The translations under genes were made by a program, and so were the position numbers. The notes under the pieces are model-generated. The model was not told where the DNA came from, made no database searches, and saw only the letters and a program-made list of their open reading frames with translations. A stretch of 64,000 bases of DNA from Chryseobacterium rhizosphaerae (lineage in GTDB: Bacteria > Bacteroidota > Bacteroidia > Flavobacteriales > Weeksellaceae), in contig NZ_QNUF01000028.1 of NCBI RefSeq assembly GCF_003385455.1, forward strand, positions 1 through 64,000. Reading direction: 5' to 3'. Positions 1-8,349 of this stretch are shown piece by piece. Numbering within the stretch: position 1 is the first letter of the stretch; the number at the start of each line of letters is the position of its first letter.

Positions 1-108
1 AATTCCTGATTTTCCCGCTTCAATTTCTTTTACAATTTGAAGCTTTAAACTCAAATTGTAATCTCGCTGTGTACGCTTGACGTACTGGGTTTCTAAATGC
101 TCTTCCAT
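1..108 (-). CDS. IS3-family transposase OrfA, N-terminal part
   Basis: The 36 visible codons begin MEEHLETQYVKRTQRDYN and continue with a helix resembling the first helix of a transposase helix-turn-helix (LKLQIVKEIEAGKSG). IS3-family OrfA proteins bind the terminal repeats and are fused to the OrfB integrase domain by programmed frameshifting; neither the rest of OrfA nor OrfB is in the window. The start codon at 106-108 lies just inside the proposed element end. Family assignment rests on this short N-terminus. Confidence 0.6.
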   Translation of the reverse strand, partial: MEEHLETQYVKRTQRDYNLSLKLQIVKEIEAGKSGI

Positions 109-149
109 AACGATGCTTTTTTTGTGTATCGATATTTCAGGACTAGACA
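1..149 (-). mobile_element. IS3-family insertion sequence, outer end only
   Basis: The left edge of the window cuts an insertion sequence whose transposase reads leftwards. The proposed outer terminus is the sequence complementary to 140-149, which on the minus strand begins TGTCTAGTCC; a TG start is typical of IS3-family ends. The transposase start codon lies about 40 bases inside this terminus. The second end and any target duplication are outside the window. The IS3 assignment comes from the start of OrfA and the terminus, so it is likely but not certain. Confidence 0.6.
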
Positions 150-163
150 AGAGTATAAAATAA

Positions 164-192
164 AATCCCCACAATGTTTCATTGTGGGGATT
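164..192 (-). terminator. Intrinsic terminator of the FKBP-like lipoprotein gene
   Basis: A 13-bp perfect inverted repeat (AATCCCCACAATG) with a 3-base loop is followed on the minus strand by a T-rich tract. It lies just after the stop of the leftward gene at 211 and between that gene and the insertion sequence end. Confidence 0.8.
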
Positions 193-210
193 TATTATTT
201 TTTATCGAGC

Positions 211-954
211 TTAATCAGCTGCCCTTGGTGTATTTTTATAGACCTGGAAGTTGAAGACAAAAGTCCTGTTTCTGAAAGAATACCCACTGTAATTGTAATG
301 AGGATCTCTTGCAAAAGCAGCTCTGGACGGTACTATAATAACCCCCTGGAGATTATAAGCTTCTCCATCCGCTTTATCAAAAGCTTTATATTTCTGTAAA
401 GCCTCATTAAAGCCTTCAATCTTATAATAGCTTTTTTGCTTTGCTATATCTGTAGTAGCGTTTTTGATTAATTTATTGTTGTTTTTGATATAGTAGAATT
501 TCGGATCAACTACTGGAATTCCGGTTTCACTGATGGTGTTGTAATTAGTCAAAGGTGTTTTTGCTCCATATACAATACTTCCGTTGTTATCAGTGGCTAC
601 AAAAGTCAGCGCGTTCATCATGATACGTAAACTGTCTCCTTCGGTAATTGCTACTCCATTAGTAGGCTGGGCATCAGGTCTTGTAATGAAAACCGTACCT
701 GATGGTAAAGTTTCGTTAGGAAGAGCTGATAATTTCTTTTCATTATCATCACTGGCGTCTGTTGTACTGAAAGTTCTTACATTTCCCTGTGCATCAAGGT
801 AATTTTCATCCATAAACTTTTTAATCGCCTGATCATCATAGCTGTTTTGGACGTTAATGTCTTCAGGTTCATTAATGGTATCTACTACATCATCTTTTTT
901 ACACGCCGTAAAACATAAAGATCCTGCAAGGATATATAAAAATATTTTTTTCAT
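211..954 (-). CDS. FKBP-like domain lipoprotein
   Basis: A 247-aa protein with an N-terminal lipoprotein signal (MKKIFLYILAGSLCFTAC, lipidated Cys18) followed by a charged linker. The C-terminal half, about residues 90-245, resembles an FKBP-type peptidyl-prolyl isomerase fold: a long middle section, then a stretch of the type GVIIVPSRAAFA, and a final hydrophobic strand FVFNFQVY, where FKBPs have LLIPSxLAYG...LIFEVEL. The usual catalytic aromatic residues are not obvious, so it may be a non-catalytic FKBP-like chaperone. Related proteins in Bacteroidetes include the gliding lipoprotein GldI, but I do not claim that identity. It has its own terminator and no operon partner. Confidence 0.55.
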   Translation of the reverse strand: MKKIFLYILAGSLCFTACKKDDVVDTINEPEDINVQNSYDDQAIKKFMDENYLDAQGNVRTFSTTDASDDNEKKLSALPNETLPSGTVFITRPDAQPTNGVAITEGDSLRIMMNALTFVATDNNGSIVYGAKTPLTNYNTISETGIPVVDPKFYYIKNNNKLIKNATTDIAKQKSYYKIEGFNEALQKYKAFDKADGEAYNLQGVIIVPSRAAFARDPHYNYSGYSFRNRTFVFNFQVYKNTPRAAD

Positions 955-1009
955 TTCAAAAAAGTTTAATTACTTTACAAATAATATAACGGCAAAAGTA
1001 TAAAAAATT

Positions 1010-1447
1010 ATGAGAATAGATAAATTTTTATGGTGCATTCGTTTTTATAAGACGAGAAGTATTGCAACAGAGGAAATTAAAAAGAACAGGGTTTCAATGG
1101 GAACGTCCGCCGTAAAGTCGTCAAAAGAGGTAAAAGAAGGAGATGTTATCAAAATTCGGAAAAATCAGATTGATTATAAAATAAAGGTAGTTCAGATTCC
1201 TAAAAGCAGGATAGGAGCAAAGCTTGTCTCCCTTCACATACAGGATGTGACAGATAAGGAACAGTATGAATTGCTGAAACTTCGTAAAATGTCCCAGGAT
1301 TATTACAGGAACAAAGGGGAAGGCAGACCTACTAAAAAAGACAGAAGAGAAATGGACGAATATGTGGGTAATGATATTGATGCAGACTTTACAGATTGGG
1401 ATGATTTCTTTGGAGAAACAGGTGACGAAACCGAAAAAGAAGATTAA
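1010..1447 (+). CDS. S4-domain RNA-binding protein, Hsp15/HslR-like
   Basis: A 145-aa basic protein with an N-terminal S4 RNA-binding domain (about residues 1-60; MRIDKFLWCIRFYKTRSIA...EEIKKNRVSMG, then VKEGDVIKIRK). This is the pattern of the ribosome-associated heat-shock protein Hsp15, which binds free 50S subunits carrying a nascent chain. A lysine/arginine-rich segment (GRPTKKDRREMDEY) follows, then an acidic tail. The gene is divergent from the FKBP-like lipoprotein, with 55 bases between the starts. The family call is secure; equivalence to E. coli HslR is an inference. Confidence 0.8.
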   Translation: MRIDKFLWCIRFYKTRSIATEEIKKNRVSMGTSAVKSSKEVKEGDVIKIRKNQIDYKIKVVQIPKSRIGAKLVSLHIQDVTDKEQYELLKLRKMSQDYYRNKGEGRPTKKDRREMDEYVGNDIDADFTDWDDFFGETGDETEKED

Positions 1448-1454
1448 AAATAAA

Positions 1455-1478
1455 AAAAGCTCTAGAGATAGAGCTTTT
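1455..1478. terminator. Bidirectional terminator between S4 gene and aroK
   Basis: The hairpin AAAAGCTCTA-GAGA-TAGAGCTTTT has A/T tracts on both sides. It lies between two convergent genes and overlaps the last codons of aroK. Confidence 0.75.
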
Positions 1479-1977
1479 CTATTATTTCCTTGACGATGTC
1501 TTCAGGTTCTCTGGAATCCGTACTTAAACTGTATTGTGCCTTACTGTAAAATTGATTTCTTTCAAACAGATGCTTGGCAATGAATTCCGGAAGGTCTTCA
1601 TCCGTAATATTAGCAATTATTGGTCTTTTTTCTTTCTGTTTTGAAAGTCTTTCTACCAATGTTCCTACCGATGTTCTTAAAAATATACTCTTTGAGTTAT
1701 GATTGATGATCTCCATATTATTATAATAAACAGGAGTCCCTCCGCCAAGGCTTAAAACCACGTTTTCTTCAGAAGCCAGAATTTCTTCCAATGCCTCTCT
1801 TTCTAGCTTTCTAAAATAGATTTCTCCTCTTTTTTCGAATATTTCAGGAATGGTTAATTTATTTCTCCTGACGATCTCTTTATCGAGGTCAATTAATTTA
1901 AAATCTATTTTTTCGCTTAATATTTTGGAAATGTGAGATTTGCCACTTCCCATGTATCCAATCAGTGAAATTATCAT
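1462..1977 (-). CDS. aroK: Shikimate kinase
   Basis: A 171-aa protein that phosphorylates shikimate with ATP in the chorismate pathway. Visible motifs are the P-loop GYMGSGKS (residues 7-14), the shikimate-binding acidic segment LIDLDKEIV, the GGGTP loop that holds the substrate, and the lid arginine in KEKRP. The length fits AroK. The frame stays open for 47 codons upstream, but that extension would run through promoter and tRNA-Lys sequence, so I start at 1977, where the protein opens directly into the first strand (MIISLIGYMG). Confidence 0.93.
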   Translation of the reverse strand: MIISLIGYMGSGKSHISKILSEKIDFKLIDLDKEIVRRNKLTIPEIFEKRGEIYFRKLEREALEEILASEENVVLSLGGGTPVYYNNMEIINHNSKSIFLRTSVGTLVERLSKQKEKRPIIANITDEDLPEFIAKHLFERNQFYSKAQYSLSTDSREPEDIVKEIIEKLYL

Positions 1978-2009
1978 GAATTTTTTTTGAACAAATTTGC
2001 GAAAAAGTT

Positions 2010-2038
2010 TTGAGATAAAGAAAAAAGTCATATCTTTG
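2010..2038 (+). promoter_or_regulatory. Bacteroidetes-type promoter of the tRNA cluster
   Basis: TTG at 2010-2012 and TATCTTTG at 2031-2038 are separated by 18 bases. This fits the -33 TTG / -7 TAnnTTTG promoter of Bacteroidetes primary sigma factors. Transcription would begin around 2045, shortly before the first tRNA-Lys at 2092. Confidence 0.75.
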
Positions 2039-2091
2039 CACCACTTAAAACAAGGGACATTACTTAAATGAAACTTGATGCATAAGTGACC

Positions 2092-2164
2092 GACTCGGTA
2101 GCTCAGCTGGTAGAGCAATACACTTTTAATGTATGGGTCCTGGGTTCGAATCCCAGCCGGGTCA
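2092..2164 (+). tRNA. tRNA-Lys(TTT), copy 1
   Basis: A complete cloverleaf: acceptor GACTCGG/CCGGGTC with one T-G wobble, D-loop AGCTCAGCTGGTAGAGC, anticodon stem ATACA/TGTAT around loop CTTTTAA (anticodon TTT), T-arm GGTTCGAATCC, discriminator A. CCA is not encoded. The gene is identical to the copy at 2339. Confidence 0.97.
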
Positions 2165-2202
2165 CTAGCAATAAAAATTACTTAATTTTTTGTAATTTTA
2201 TT

Positions 2203-2285
2203 GCCTGCGTGGTGAAATTGGTAGACACGCCATCTTGAGGGGGTGGTTTCCTAAGGATGTGCTGGTTCGAGTCCAGTCGCAGGCA
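2203..2285 (+). tRNA. tRNA-Leu(GAG)
   Basis: A class II tRNA with a long variable arm. The acceptor is GCCTGCG/CGCAGGC and the anticodon stem is CCATC/GGTGG around loop TTGAGGG (anticodon GAG). The T-arm contains GGTTCGAGTCC. It sits between two identical tRNA-Lys genes. Confidence 0.95.
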
Positions 2286-2338
2286 CTGCAAAGAAAATTT
2301 AATAATTAATAGTGAAGTAATTCACTTTAATTGTGGCC

Positions 2339-2411
2339 GACTCGGTAGCTCAGCTGGTAGAGCAATACACTTTTAATGTATGGGTCCTGGGTTCGAATCC
2401 CAGCCGGGTCA
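2339..2411 (+). tRNA. tRNA-Lys(TTT), copy 2
   Basis: The 73-base gene is base-for-base the same as the copy at 2092-2164, including the wobble in the acceptor stem. It closes a three-tRNA transcription unit that ends in the terminator at 2467. Confidence 0.97.
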
Positions 2412-2466
2412 CAAGTTTACTGAAAAGTAAATTTTTTTCATATTAATATTTTGTGATTTGGTGTTT

Positions 2467-2499
2467 CAAAGGTCTCCTCAAGAGGCCTTTGATTTTTTT
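2467..2499 (+). terminator. Terminator of the tRNA cluster
   Basis: The stem CAAAGG...CCTTTG, extended inside by CTC/GAG, is followed by eight T residues. It falls inside the open upstream extension of the next gene, which is why that gene is started at 2527. Confidence 0.85.
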
Positions 2500-2526
2500 T
2501 TGTTAATAATCAATTATAAAAGAAAT

Positions 2527-2865
2527 ATGAGTGATATTAGTATCATTGATGAAGAATTAGCCTGGATGATTCTTGTTGTATTATTGTCTGCAGGAGTTTT
2601 CTTTTTAATTTTTTTATATCACGTAGTTTGTGGCTACATAAAATCCAATCGGGAGAAAATAAAATTTAAGGATACCAGATCCTATGGTTATGTTTTAGGA
2701 GGAGCTGCTGTAATGGGCTTTGAATTCCTTTGTCTATTATTTCTTGGAATAAAAAATGATAGTATTGAAAATGTAGTAGTAGGAATCTTTTCTGTGGTAT
2801 TATTTTTCTCTCCCGTGATTATTTGGTTATTCGGTTCTTATTATAATACATCAAAAAAACTCTGA
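2527..2865 (+). CDS. Small membrane protein of unknown function
   Basis: A 112-aa protein with three clear hydrophobic segments (about residues 13-35, 55-75 and 85-105) separated by a basic loop (YIKSNREKIKFKD). I do not recognise the family. The frame is open from a start at 2458, but that region contains the tRNA terminator, so ATG 2527 is chosen. The stop codon lies inside a bidirectional terminator shared with the convergent panC. Confidence 0.7.
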   Translation: MSDISIIDEELAWMILVVLLSAGVFFLIFLYHVVCGYIKSNREKIKFKDTRSYGYVLGGAAVMGFEFLCLLFLGIKNDSIENVVVGIFSVVLFFSPVIIWLFGSYYNTSKKL

Positions 2866-2882
2866 CGTTACCATCAGAGTTT
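2857..2882. terminator. Bidirectional terminator
   Basis: The hairpin AAACTCTGA-cgttacca-TCAGAGTTT separates the convergent membrane-protein gene and panC and overlaps the stop codon of the former. Confidence 0.8.
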
Positions 2883-2918
2883 GTATTCTATAAAAGCATA
2901 CATATTATATAGCTTTTT

Positions 2919-3767
2919 TTAATCTAAATGCATATTGTCAATTAATCTTACACCATCTACCACTACCACGATAAAGGCTCTGAAACTTCTGTCTTTATAG
3001 AAAAAATCAGTTTCTTTTAATGTGTTTTCATCGGCAATCAGGAAATATTCCAGATGCATTCCTTGCTGGTTGTCAAAAATATCTGTTACCCTTTCCTTAA
3101 TTTCTGCAATGGTAACCGTTCGGAACCAGTCGTTTACTTTATTCAGGGTTTCATAAATGATTTTTGAAGCTTCTTTTCGGTCTTCGTGAAGTCTTTGGTT
3201 TCTTGAGCTTAGTGCAAGTCCGTTTTCGGCTCTATAGATGGGAACGCCTGTTATTTTAACCGGGAGATGTGTTTTTTCAACCATTTTCTTAATAATGGCT
3301 AATTGCTGGAAATCTTTTTCTCCAAAATAGGCACTGTCTGGCTGTACCTGTCTGAAAAGTTCTTCTACGACGGTTCCTACTCCGTCAAAATGTCCTGGTC
3401 GTGATTTTCCTTCCATTTCATTCTCAAGTCCATCAAAATCATAGTGCTTGCTTTCTGCTTTTTCAGGATAAATATCTGCTATTTCAGGAATATATACAGC
3501 ATCTACAAGCCCTGAGTTTTCAAGGATTAAAATATCTCTGTTAATGTCCCTTGGGTACTTTTCAAGGTCTTCAGGATTGTTAAATTGAGTGGGATTTACA
3601 AAAATTGATGAAATAACAAGATCATTCTCCTTTTTTGCTTCTTCATATAGAGAAAGATGACCCTTGTGAAGGGCGCCCATAGTAGGAGCAAAGCCTATTC
3701 TTTTTCCCATTTCTTTCTGTCTTTCAATGAAATCCTGAAGGACTTTCCTATTTCTTATAACTTCCAT
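2919..3767 (-). CDS. panC: Pantoate--beta-alanine ligase
   Basis: A 282-aa protein that joins pantoate and beta-alanine with ATP to make pantothenate, the precursor of coenzyme A. Visible are the nucleotidyltransferase HxxH-type motif in GALHKGHLSL (His34, His37), the substrate loop around FVNPTQFNNPEDL, YFGEKDFQQL, and the KMSKS-equivalent SSRNQRL. The length is normal for the family. It is divergent from the glycogen-synthase-like gene, an arrangement I recall as common in Flavobacteriia. Confidence 0.95.
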   Translation of the reverse strand: MEVIRNRKVLQDFIERQKEMGKRIGFAPTMGALHKGHLSLYEEAKKENDLVISSIFVNPTQFNNPEDLEKYPRDINRDILILENSGLVDAVYIPEIADIYPEKAESKHYDFDGLENEMEGKSRPGHFDGVGTVVEELFRQVQPDSAYFGEKDFQQLAIIKKMVEKTHLPVKITGVPIYRAENGLALSSRNQRLHEDRKEASKIIYETLNKVNDWFRTVTIAEIKERVTDIFDNQQGMHLEYFLIADENTLKETDFFYKDRSFRAFIVVVVDGVRLIDNMHLD

Positions 3768-3891
3768 AGTTTATTTTAATACTATTTCAAAAATACTAAA
3801 AATATCACATAATAAAGTGTGTTTTTAATAATTTGGAAAAGGTAATTTTCGTAAAAAAATGTTAATTAAAATAATGTTGGATGTTTTTTTG

Positions 3892-3899
3892 TAATTTTG
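3892..3899 (+). promoter_or_regulatory. -7 box for the 3940-8241 gene series
   Basis: TAATTTTG matches the Bacteroidetes -7 consensus TAnnTTTG and lies about 40 bases before the start of the glycogen-synthase-like gene. No -33 element at the ideal distance is obvious. Confidence 0.5.
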
Positions 3900-3939
3900 C
3901 ACATTAAAGCATTTTTACAAAAAATTAGATAGAAAGTTT

Positions 3940-4710
3940 ATGCCGAATCAAAAAATACTGTACATTACTACAGAGATGTATCCATATCAGGAAGATACCA
4001 ATATGGCTGCAGTGGTAAACAAAATGGCACTTAAGATGCACAATGAAGGCAATGATGTAAGAGTTTTTATGCCAAGATTTGGACAAATAAGTGAGAGGAA
4101 ATTCCAGCTTCATGAGGTAATCCGTCTTTCAGGAATGAATATTATTATCAATGACCTGGACCAGCCCTTAATTATTAAAGTAGCGTCTCTTCCGGGGGAA
4201 AGACTTCAGGTTTACTTTATTGATAATGAAGAATACTTCAAAAGAAAGCAATACTATTTTGACGACGAAGAAAATCCTTTCGAGGATAACGACGAAAGAG
4301 CTATTTTCTTTGCAAGAGGAGTTATTGAAACCATCAAAAAGCTGAACTGGGTACCGGATGTTATCCACCTGAACGGATGGATGTCTTCTTTTGTACCTAT
4401 TTACCTTAAAACGTATTACGAATCAGATACTTATTTCAAAGACGCTAAAATTGTTCTTTCTCTGTATAATGAGAAAGACGCTGCTCTGGATAAAAAGATT
4501 GATGAAAAATTGAAGTTTGATAATATTTCAGGATTAAAAGCGTTAGATAATCCAACAATTAAAAGCTTTGTTATCGAAAGTATGAACTACGTGGATGCAG
4601 TTGTAAAAGGAGATGAGTTTCTTGATGAAGACCTTGACCAGGCTTTCAATGAAACAGCTACTAAAAAGTCAGAGTATCTTGACGTAGATTCTATAAACCA
4701 ACTTTATTAA
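3940..4710 (+). CDS. Glycogen/starch synthase N-terminal-domain-like protein
   Basis: A 256-aa protein that matches only the N-terminal Rossmann half of GT5 glycogen synthases: KILYITTEMYPY at the start, VRVFMPRFGQI, and DVIHLNGWMSSFVPIYL where GlgA has the VHAHDWHA segment. The KTGG motif that binds ADP-glucose is replaced by QEDTNMA, and the whole C-terminal nucleotide-binding half is missing, so enzyme activity is doubtful. It sits 14 bases before a DUF4270 lipoprotein gene and then glmS. It probably has a regulatory or binding role linked to amino-sugar supply, but that is inference. Confidence 0.7.
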   Translation: MPNQKILYITTEMYPYQEDTNMAAVVNKMALKMHNEGNDVRVFMPRFGQISERKFQLHEVIRLSGMNIIINDLDQPLIIKVASLPGERLQVYFIDNEEYFKRKQYYFDDEENPFEDNDERAIFFARGVIETIKKLNWVPDVIHLNGWMSSFVPIYLKTYYESDTYFKDAKIVLSLYNEKDAALDKKIDEKLKFDNISGLKALDNPTIKSFVIESMNYVDAVVKGDEFLDEDLDQAFNETATKKSEYLDVDSINQLY

Positions 4711-4724
4711 AAAACACATTTTTA

Positions 4725-6353
4725 ATGACTCATAATCTTAAAAAGACATTCGCCGTACTTTTACTGGCGATTTTCGGAAGTACCATTCTTTATAACTGTG
4801 AACCGGATGTAGATTCCCTTGGGGAACAGCTGTTTATAAAAGATCAGGTAGATGGTAATGAAACATTATATGATCTTATTGCATATAATATTGATAATCA
4901 TGATTCCATCAGAAGTGATGCTTCTAAATTGATCAGTGAACAAAATGCTGCAGGAGGATTTACAACCGTTGGTGTTCTGGGAGCTTTTACCGAAAATCAG
5001 TTTGGAGGGCAAAAAGCATCTTATATTACACAATTGAGAATGCCTACCGATAACTTCGATTTTACCGGACCTAACGCAAAAGTAGACTCTGTTGTTCTGG
5101 TGATGAAAACACCATACTATATCACAGACTCAGTAAAAGCACCTGGTGCTTATGACAGAAGTGATTTCCCGGTAGGAAATGAAACGGTACCGGTTTCTAT
5201 AGATAAAAAGACATATCCTGTTTTTAAATATGGTAAAATAGGGGGGCAGTATAACTCTATGACCATAAATGTACATGAGGTTACAACTTTCCTGGATGCT
5301 AACGCTAAACCTTTCACCCGTTCAAATGTAGATGTGAGCACGGGCGGATTATTAGGTTCAGCAGTATTTGACGGTAGAGTAAGTACGATAGCCGTGACTA
5401 AAAAATCTGACAATACAGCTGTATTCAATTCAACTAATGATTTTAGAATGAAATTGGATAAAGACTTCTTCCAAACCAGAATTGTAGATAAAAAAGGAAT
5501 GCCTGAATTGCAAAATACAGCAAACTTTATCAGATATCTAAGAGGAATCAAGATTTCAGTAAGTGAAACGGATAAATACCTTTTCCAGTTTTCGCCTAAT
5601 GATATGGAGATTGTGATGTACTATAAATATGATAAAACAGATAATGGTACAACGACTCGACCACAAACTACACTTAAATTTAATTTAGGAGGAGGTAATG
5701 TCCACATAGGTCAGTATGCTTACAATAGAACAGGATCGCAAGTTTCATCTGCATTAGCAGCAAGTAATGATACCACTGGTGATCCGAAGCTTTATGCTCA
5801 GGGAATGGGAGGGCCTTCTATAGGAGTGAAAATTCCGGAAGAGGCTATTAATAAGCTTAAAAGTTTATATGAAAAAGATAAAGCAGGAATTGTAAGTGCA
5901 AAAATCAGAATTTATGTAGATCCATTAACATGGTCTAATAAACATTCGAAATTTGGAGACAGTAGATTTTCACTCCTTCCGGTAAATAAAGATAAAGGAA
6001 AAGACGGCGAGTTTGTTTCACCAGGCTTTACTTCAGATTTAATGGCAGGATTCCCTCTTTATCTGATCAATGAAAAACCAGCATATTATGACTTTGTGAT
6101 AACAAAGACCATTAAAGGTATTGTTGAAGGTCCTGCTGATAATGTAGTAGTTAATGATAAGAATGAGTATCAGTTTAAAAATAATGTATTACTTATCAAT
6201 CAGGGTGCATTTGCAAGAGTTGTAAGTTCAGGAGCCTATTTTGGACCGACATTTACAACAAGAGCATTTGATATGAACAGAACGATATTGGTCGGAAGTG
6301 ATAAAAGTGCGAATAGAATTCAGCTAAGAGTTACTTACGGTACAAAAAAATAA
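4725..6353 (+). CDS. DUF4270 family lipoprotein
   Basis: A 542-aa secreted protein with a lipoprotein signal ending ILYNC (Cys25), then EPDVDSLGEQLF and a beta-rich body with no catalytic motif that I can see. This is the layout of the DUF4270 lipoproteins of Flavobacteriia. It lies between the glycogen-synthase-like gene (14 bases upstream) and glmS (34 bases downstream) and is probably co-transcribed with both. The function is unknown; a cell-envelope role is inferred from the lipid anchor and the linkage to glmS. Confidence 0.75.
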   Translation: MTHNLKKTFAVLLLAIFGSTILYNCEPDVDSLGEQLFIKDQVDGNETLYDLIAYNIDNHDSIRSDASKLISEQNAAGGFTTVGVLGAFTENQFGGQKASYITQLRMPTDNFDFTGPNAKVDSVVLVMKTPYYITDSVKAPGAYDRSDFPVGNETVPVSIDKKTYPVFKYGKIGGQYNSMTINVHEVTTFLDANAKPFTRSNVDVSTGGLLGSAVFDGRVSTIAVTKKSDNTAVFNSTNDFRMKLDKDFFQTRIVDKKGMPELQNTANFIRYLRGIKISVSETDKYLFQFSPNDMEIVMYYKYDKTDNGTTTRPQTTLKFNLGGGNVHIGQYAYNRTGSQVSSALAASNDTTGDPKLYAQGMGGPSIGVKIPEEAINKLKSLYEKDKAGIVSAKIRIYVDPLTWSNKHSKFGDSRFSLLPVNKDKGKDGEFVSPGFTSDLMAGFPLYLINEKPAYYDFVITKTIKGIVEGPADNVVVNDKNEYQFKNNVLLINQGAFARVVSSGAYFGPTFTTRAFDMNRTILVGSDKSANRIQLRVTYGTKK

Positions 6354-6387
6354 ACAAAAAAATAACAACACACTAGACAAAATAAAT

Positions 6388-8241
6388 ATGTGCGGAATAG
6401 TAGGATATACAGGTTTTCAAGACGCTTACGAAATAGTAATCAATGGTCTTAGAAGATTAGAATACAGAGGATATGACAGTGCAGGAATTGTTTTAGAAAA
6501 TACTGAAAAGAAATTTTCAGTAGAAAAAACAAAAGGTAAGGTTGATGATTTGGTGAATATTTCAGCAGAATTGAAAGGAACAGCCAAAATTGGGATGGGA
6601 CATACACGTTGGGCGACTCACGGTGTTCCAAGTGACAGAAACTCACACCCGCATTTGTCAAATAATGGAAAAATAGCTATTGTACATAATGGTATCATTG
6701 AGAATTATGATACTATTAAAAAAATGCTTACTGAGAAAGGGTATACTTTCCAATCAGAAACAGATACTGAAGTATTGGTGAACCTTATTCAGTATTTCAT
6801 GGAACTGAATCCTGAGATTGATTTCCCAACAGCGGTGAGATATGCATTGAATGAAGTATATGGAGCCTATGCAATTACTGTACTTCATGAAGATTATCCT
6901 GGAGTATTGGTAGTGGGAAGATTAGGTTCGCCTTTAGCAATAGGAATCGGAGAAAATGAATACTTTATTGCTTCAGATGCTTCTCCTTTTGTAGAATTTA
7001 CAAAAGAAGCAATTTATCTGGAAGAAGGACATATGGCTATCATTTCTCTTGAAAAAGGAGTAGATATTAGAACAATCAATGAAAACTCTAAGATCGAGCC
7101 GGAAATCCAAAAGCTTAAACTGAGCCTGGAGCAAATTGAAAAAGGAGGTTACGAGCATTTTATGCTTAAAGAAATCTTTGAACAGCCAAAGTCTATCCAT
7201 GATACAATGAGAGGGAGACTTCTTGTAGATGAAGGAGTTATTAAAATGGCTGGAATCTGGGATCATGTTGAAAGATTCAAAAATGCCAACAGGATTATTA
7301 TTATAGCTTGTGGTACATCTTGGCATGCAGGACTTATCGGAGAATATCTTATTGAAGAATATGCAAGAATTCCTGTTGAAGTAGAATATGCTTCAGAATT
7401 CAGATATAGAAATCCTATTATCACTGATAAGGATGTGGTTATAGCAATTTCTCAGTCTGGAGAAACAGCAGATACAATGGCTGCTTTAAAGCTGGCAAAA
7501 GAAAAAGGTGCATTTATATATGGTATATGTAATGTGGTAGATTCGTCTATTGCTAGAATTACAGATGCAGGTTCTTATACCCATGCAGGTCCTGAGATTG
7601 GGGTAGCTTCTACCAAAGCATTTACTGCTCAGCTTACCATTCTTACACTGATTGCATTTAAATTAGGTAAACATAACGGAAACTTGGGGAATGCTGAATT
7701 TATGAGCTTAATTGCTGAATTAGATGCTATTCCTAAGAGAATTGAAGAAGTTTTAAATGCTACCCATGAGCAGGTTCAGGAAATTGCAAAAGATTTCGTG
7801 GAAACTACTAATTTCCTATACTTAGGAAGAGGGTACAACTATCCTGCGGCCTTAGAAGGAGCCTTAAAATTAAAAGAAATTTCTTATATCCATGCAGAAG
7901 GATACCCGGCAGCAGAAATGAAGCATGGCCCTATTGCGTTGATCGATGAAAACATGCCAATTGTTATTATAGCACCTAAAAAAGGTCATTATGATAAAAT
8001 TGTAAGTAATGTTCAGGAAATTAAGGCAAGAAAAGGAAAAATTATCGCTGTAGTCAACAAAGGAGATCGTCAGGTAAGTGAGATGTCAGATTATGTGATC
8101 GAAATTCCTGAAACTTCAGAATGTTTCTCTCCAATCGTTGCATCAGTGCCCCTACAGTTGCTTGCTTATTATATTGCAGTTTATAGAGGTGCAAACGTTG
8201 ATCAACCGAGAAACTTAGCAAAATCTGTTACTGTTGAATAA
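6388..8241 (+). CDS. glmS: Glutamine--fructose-6-phosphate aminotransferase (isomerizing)
   Basis: A 617-aa enzyme that makes glucosamine-6-phosphate from fructose-6-phosphate and glutamine, the first step towards UDP-GlcNAc. The N-terminal amidotransferase starts MCGIVGYTG with catalytic Cys exposed after Met removal, then GHTRWATHG and HNGIIENY. Two SIS isomerase domains follow (ACGTSWHAG, SQSGETADT, STKAFTAQL, EGALKLKEISYIHAEGY), and it ends NLAKSVTVE as expected. The length is standard. It is the last gene of the series from 3940. Confidence 0.97.
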   Translation: MCGIVGYTGFQDAYEIVINGLRRLEYRGYDSAGIVLENTEKKFSVEKTKGKVDDLVNISAELKGTAKIGMGHTRWATHGVPSDRNSHPHLSNNGKIAIVHNGIIENYDTIKKMLTEKGYTFQSETDTEVLVNLIQYFMELNPEIDFPTAVRYALNEVYGAYAITVLHEDYPGVLVVGRLGSPLAIGIGENEYFIASDASPFVEFTKEAIYLEEGHMAIISLEKGVDIRTINENSKIEPEIQKLKLSLEQIEKGGYEHFMLKEIFEQPKSIHDTMRGRLLVDEGVIKMAGIWDHVERFKNANRIIIIACGTSWHAGLIGEYLIEEYARIPVEVEYASEFRYRNPIITDKDVVIAISQSGETADTMAALKLAKEKGAFIYGICNVVDSSIARITDAGSYTHAGPEIGVASTKAFTAQLTILTLIAFKLGKHNGNLGNAEFMSLIAELDAIPKRIEEVLNATHEQVQEIAKDFVETTNFLYLGRGYNYPAALEGALKLKEISYIHAEGYPAAEMKHGPIALIDENMPIVIIAPKKGHYDKIVSNVQEIKARKGKIIAVVNKGDRQVSEMSDYVIEIPETSECFSPIVASVPLQLLAYYIAVYRGANVDQPRNLAKSVTVE

Positions 8242-8349
8242 AAAGTTGTTGTAAATAAAATAAATTTAGATTTCTTCCGTTATTTCAAAAAAAATCTTAA
8301 AAGTTTCTTAAAAAAATTATATATTTACGGCTTAATTATAAAAATTAAC

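Noticed and set aside
1978..2118. 47-codon upstream extension of aroK
   Set aside because: It would be translated from promoter and tRNA-Lys sequence. The conserved kinase start is at 1977.
2458..2526. Upstream extension of the small membrane protein
   Set aside because: It overlaps the hairpin and T tract of the tRNA terminator.
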